From positions 372,001 to 436,000 of the forward strand of contig CAWDGK010000002.1 of assembly GCA_963801855.1 (NCBI GenBank): 64,000 nt of DNA, in the 5' to 3' direction. This stretch comes from JACDAN01 sp963801855. GTDB taxonomy: Bacteria > Actinomycetota > Thermoleophilia > Gaiellales > Gaiellaceae. The notes below the pieces were generated by a model. The model was not told where the DNA came from and made no database searches. It was given only the letters and a program-made list of their open reading frames with translations. Both the position numbers and the translations under genes were made by a program. This document shows, piece after piece, positions 61,479 through 64,000 of this stretch (positions are counted from its first letter, which is position 1; each line of letters begins with the position of its first letter).

Positions 61479-62381
61479 GCTCCTATTCTCGTGCCTGTCC
61501 GGCCTGCCAGCGCTTGCTCGACGGCGTCGAGCGAAGAGATGAAGGCTTCGCCGCCGGATCGGGCGACCGCGATCGCCGCCTCGACCTTCGGTCGCATGGA
61601 GCCTTCGGCGAGCTCCGGGAGCAGTGTTTCCGCCTCCGCGATCGTGAGCTCCCGAATCTCCTCCTCCTCGGGCGTGCCGAAGCCGCGCTTGACCGCCGAG
61701 ACGTCGGTGAGGATCACGAGCCGCTCGGCGGGGAGGGCGGCGGCGAGCACGGCCGACGCGCGGTCCTTGTCGATGACCGCATCGCGACCGAGGAGGCGCC
61801 CTTCCTTGCGGACGACAGGGATCCCTCCTCCGCCGCAGGCGATCGGGATCGTGCCGGCCGCGACGAGCGCGCGCACCTGGTCGGTCTCCACGATCTCGAG
61901 CGGCGCGGGGGAGGGGACTGCGCGGCGCCACCCGCGGCCCTGTTCCTCGACGAGGACCCAGTCCCGATCGCCTTCGAGCGCCTGCGCCTGCTCGGTCGAG
62001 TAGAACGGCCCGATCGGCTTGGTCGGACGATCGAACGCGGGGTCGTTCTCGTCGACGACCACGTGTGTGAGAAGACAGGCGACGGCACGGCCCGCGCGCG
62101 GCGCCAACTCGGTCGCGATGAGCGATCCGATCAGGCGCCTGCGTCTGGGCCACGGCGAGATAGAGCGGGAGCGGCGGAACTTCCTCGGCCGCGCGCTCCT
62201 GCCGCAGGAGCTCATTGCCGACCTGGGGGCCGTTGCCGTGCGTGATCACGACGTCGCCGGTGGCGAGCAGCGGGCCGAGCGCGTCTGCGGCCTCGCGCAG
62301 TCGCGCGCTCTGCTCCGCCGCCGTCCCCTTGTCGCCCGCGCGGAGCAGGGCGTTTCCGCCCAGCGCGACGACGGTCGTCAA
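61475..62381 (-). CDS. arcC: Carbamate kinase, frameshifted by one base
   Basis: Starts at TTG 62381 in a TTGA overlap with the upstream gene. It makes ATP and carbamate/ammonium from carbamoyl phosphate and ADP. N-terminal TTVVALGGNALLRAGDKG and VVITHGNGPQVGNELLRQE are in one frame; the rest (GSLIATELAPRAGRAV, IPIACGGGGIPVV, VIDKDRASAVLAAAL, GSMRPKVEAAI) in another. Length 3n+1; removing one G at about 62135 gives a 301-residue protein of normal ArcC length. Adjacent cDPGS-like and hydrolase-cyclase genes suggest an operon. Confidence 0.9.
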
Positions 62382-63717
62382 ACGAGCGCTTTTTCGCCGA
62401 TCAGTCCGCGTTCGGCGAGGAGCCCTGCGAGCGTCGGCTCGCCGACCTCGTCGAGCCGGTAGGTGACGCGAAGCGCCGGCTTGTCGATGTCGATCACCTT
62501 GCGCAGGTCGATCGGAGTCCCGATCAGGACGAGGTCCGCGTCGGATCGGGCGATCGTCTCCTTCAGCTCGTCCATCTGCTTGCGGCCGTAGCCCATCGCG
62601 GGGAGGAGCTCGGTGACATGCGGGTAGTCCTCGAGCGTCTGGGCGATCGAGCCGACGGCGAAGGGCCGTGGATCGACGAGCGACGCTGCGCCGTTTGCCT
62701 TCGCGGCGAGGACGGCGGCGCCGTAGGCCATGTCTCCATGCGTCAAGGTCGGTCCGTCCTCGATCGCGAGTACGCGTTTGCCCGCGATCGTCTCGGCGCC
62801 GTCGACGTGGAACGGAGAGGCCGCACGGACGACCTGCGCGTTCGGGTTCACCGAGCGGATCGACTCGAGCACGGCCTCGATGCCTTCGGCCGGCGCGGTG
62901 TCGATCTTGTTCACGACGCACGACGTCCGCCATGCGCAAGTTGGTCTCGCCCGGGTGGTAGCGAAGCTCGTGTCCGGCTCGATGCGGATCGACGACGACG
63001 ACGTGGAGGTTCGGCTTCACGAACGGCGTGTCGTTGTTGCCGCCGTCCCAGAGGATCACGTCCGCTTCCTGCTCGGCCTGGTCGAGGATCGCGGCGTAGT
63101 CGATTCCCGCGAAGACGAGATTGCCCTCGGCGAGGTGCGGCTCGTACTCCTCGCGCTCCTCGATCGTGCAGTCGGCGGCGTCGAGATCGGCGTAGTCGGC
63201 GAAGCGCTGGACGGCCTGCTTCGTGAGATCGCCGTACGGCATCGGGTGCCGGAGCACTGCGACGCGCTTGCCCGCCTGTCGGAGGACACCGGCGATGTGA
63301 CGCGTCGTCTGGCTCTTTCCGGATCCGGTGCGCACGGCGCAGACCGCCACGACCGGTTTCGAGGAGGTGAGCATCGTGCGGTGCGGCGAGAGCAGGCTGT
63401 AGGTGGCTCCGGCGGCGAGCGCGCGGGAGCCGACGTGCAGCACGTGCTCGTGCGTCACGTCGGAGTAGGAGAAGACGACCTCGTCGACGTCGTGCTCGCG
63501 AATCAGCTCCTCGAGCATCGACTCGGGATGGATCGGGATGCCCGCCGGGTAGAGATGCCCGGCGAGGGCGGCCGGGTAGCGGCGGCCGTCGATGTTCGGA
63601 ATCTGCGTGGCGGTGAAGGCGACGACCTCGTACGTCCTTGCGGCCGCGGTAGACGAGGTTGAAGTTGTGGAAGTCGCGGCCCGCGGCGCCGACGATCAGC
63701 ACACGTCTTGGATCCAT
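62378..63717 (-). CDS. Cyclic 2,3-diphosphoglycerate synthetase-like protein, frameshifted twice
   Basis: Starts at ATG 63717 (MDPRRVLIVGAAGRDFHNFN). Length 3n+2; removing one base at about 63633 and one at about 62918 gives a 445-residue protein. Parts: N-terminal nucleotide fold, then GVRTGSGKSQTTRHIA-like P-loop (VRTGSGKSQTT), ILWDGGNNDTPF, VVDPHRAGHELRYHPGE, and a C-terminal part with NKIDTAP (G4-like) and LVLIGTPIDLRKVI. This is the cDPGS/GTPase family known first from methanogen thermoadaptation; bacterial homologues sit next to carbamate kinase and their role is not settled. Overlaps arcC by four bases. Confidence 0.85.
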
Positions 63718-63766
63718 GAATGGAGCCTATTCACTTTGCAGGACGGCATCCGGCTGCGACAGCCTC

Positions 63767-63772
63767 TAGAGT
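63767..63772 (+). promoter_or_regulatory. Possible -10 element before the ferritin gene
   Basis: TAGAGT ends six bases before the GTG at 63779, in the 61-base gap divergent from the cDPGS-like gene. Spacing suggests a leaderless transcript; no clear -35. Confidence 0.3.
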
Positions 63773-63778
63773 CGAGTC

Positions 63779-64000
63779 GTGTCTCGCTTCCCCGACGCGC
63801 TGAACGAGCAGGTCGCGTACGAGTTCGCCGCGTCCCAGCAGTACGTCGCGATCGCAGTCCACTACGACGCGGAGTCGCTGCCTCAACTGGCCGCCACGTT
63901 CTATCGCCAGGGAGTCGAGGAGCGGAACCACGCGATGATGATGGTGCAGTTCCTCCTCGACTCCGACCTCCAGGTGCGCATTCCCGGCGTCGAGGCGCCG
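63779..64000 (+). CDS. Ferritin, N-terminal part (cut by window end)
   Basis: 74 residues from GTG 63779 are in the window; the rest lies beyond the edge. The chain is helical and matches bacterial non-haem ferritin: ALNEQVAYEFAASQQYVAIAVHYD (Glu ligand), LAATFYRQGVEERNHAMMMVQFLLDSD (ExxH ferroxidase ligands). It stores iron in a 24-mer cage with a ferroxidase centre. Divergent from the cDPGS-like gene. Confidence 0.88.
   Translation, partial: MSRFPDALNEQVAYEFAASQQYVAIAVHYDAESLPQLAATFYRQGVEERNHAMMMVQFLLDSDLQVRIPGVEAP

Noticed and set aside
1700..63640. Programmed frameshifting as the cause of the broken frames
   Set aside because: The sites share no slippery heptamer or downstream structure and occur in unrelated gene families.

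Overview
The window is high-GC bacterial chromosome, densely packed with short or overlapping gene junctions and many GTG and TTG starts. Gene content and order (folC-ndk, maf, mreBCD-mrdA-rodA, an RNase E/G, rplU-rpmA-obg-nadD-rsfS, an OdhA-type SucA, Holin-X/DUF3618 proteins, RskA-like anti-sigma factor) suggest a rod-shaped Actinomycetota member, plausibly class Thermoleophilia. The class is an inference from style and gene order. No plasmid, prophage or CRISPR features were seen.

Layout. 1-16.2 kb (+): end of folC, ndk, two tandem methyltransferases, maf, a REP-flanked Y1 transposase (-), the rod-shape operon mreBCD-mrdA-rodA, rne, rplU, rpmA, obg, nadD, rsfS (apparently CTG-started) and tRNA-Ala(GGC). 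16.3-26.6 kb: a histidine kinase, sucA, a Lys-Asp-repeat protein, a GGDEF protein, a BON-domain protein, DUF6328 and a cation-diffusion transporter. 26.6-33.1 kb (+): the most unusual region. It has an NTF2-like protein, a HemK-like methyltransferase, five tandem small peptides with a shared leader ending in Gly-Gly, a parvulin-like protein, and a peptidase-ABC exporter with two cyclic-nucleotide-binding domains. 33.1-37.7 kb (-): a MoxR-DUF58-VWA (Bat-like) operon. 37.8-47 kb: a ferritin-like protein, trypsin-like protease, MsrB, an envelope trio, a HAD phosphatase, an Ada-type zinc domain, a GGDEF/HD-GYP protein, a methyltransferase/cupin pair, peptidase E and tRNA-Ala(TGC). 47-56.5 kb: a roughly 2,430-residue modular secreted protein (-) divergent from a subtilase (+). 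56.5-64 kb (-): DUF2630, zincin, rhomboid, argF, sigma/anti-sigma pair, then cDPG synthetase-like protein, carbamate kinase and a hydrolase-cyclase fusion, ending with a ferritin start (+).

How the genes work together. The mre/mrd block builds the elongasome. The rne to rsfS block is a ribosome and RNA-processing cluster. The two diguanylate cyclases and the HD-GYP domain point to c-di-GMP signalling, and the class III cyclase and cNMP-binding exporter to cyclic-nucleotide signalling. The 28.1-33.1 kb cassette reads as a secreted-peptide system: leader peptides are cleaved after Gly-Gly by the C39 domain and exported by the same protein.

Caveat on the data. Eight genes are each broken by one or two single-base shifts. 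In all ten cases removing one base restores a full family-like protein. This one-sided pattern looks like insertion errors in the underlying assembly rather than gene decay, so these genes are annotated as whole loci.
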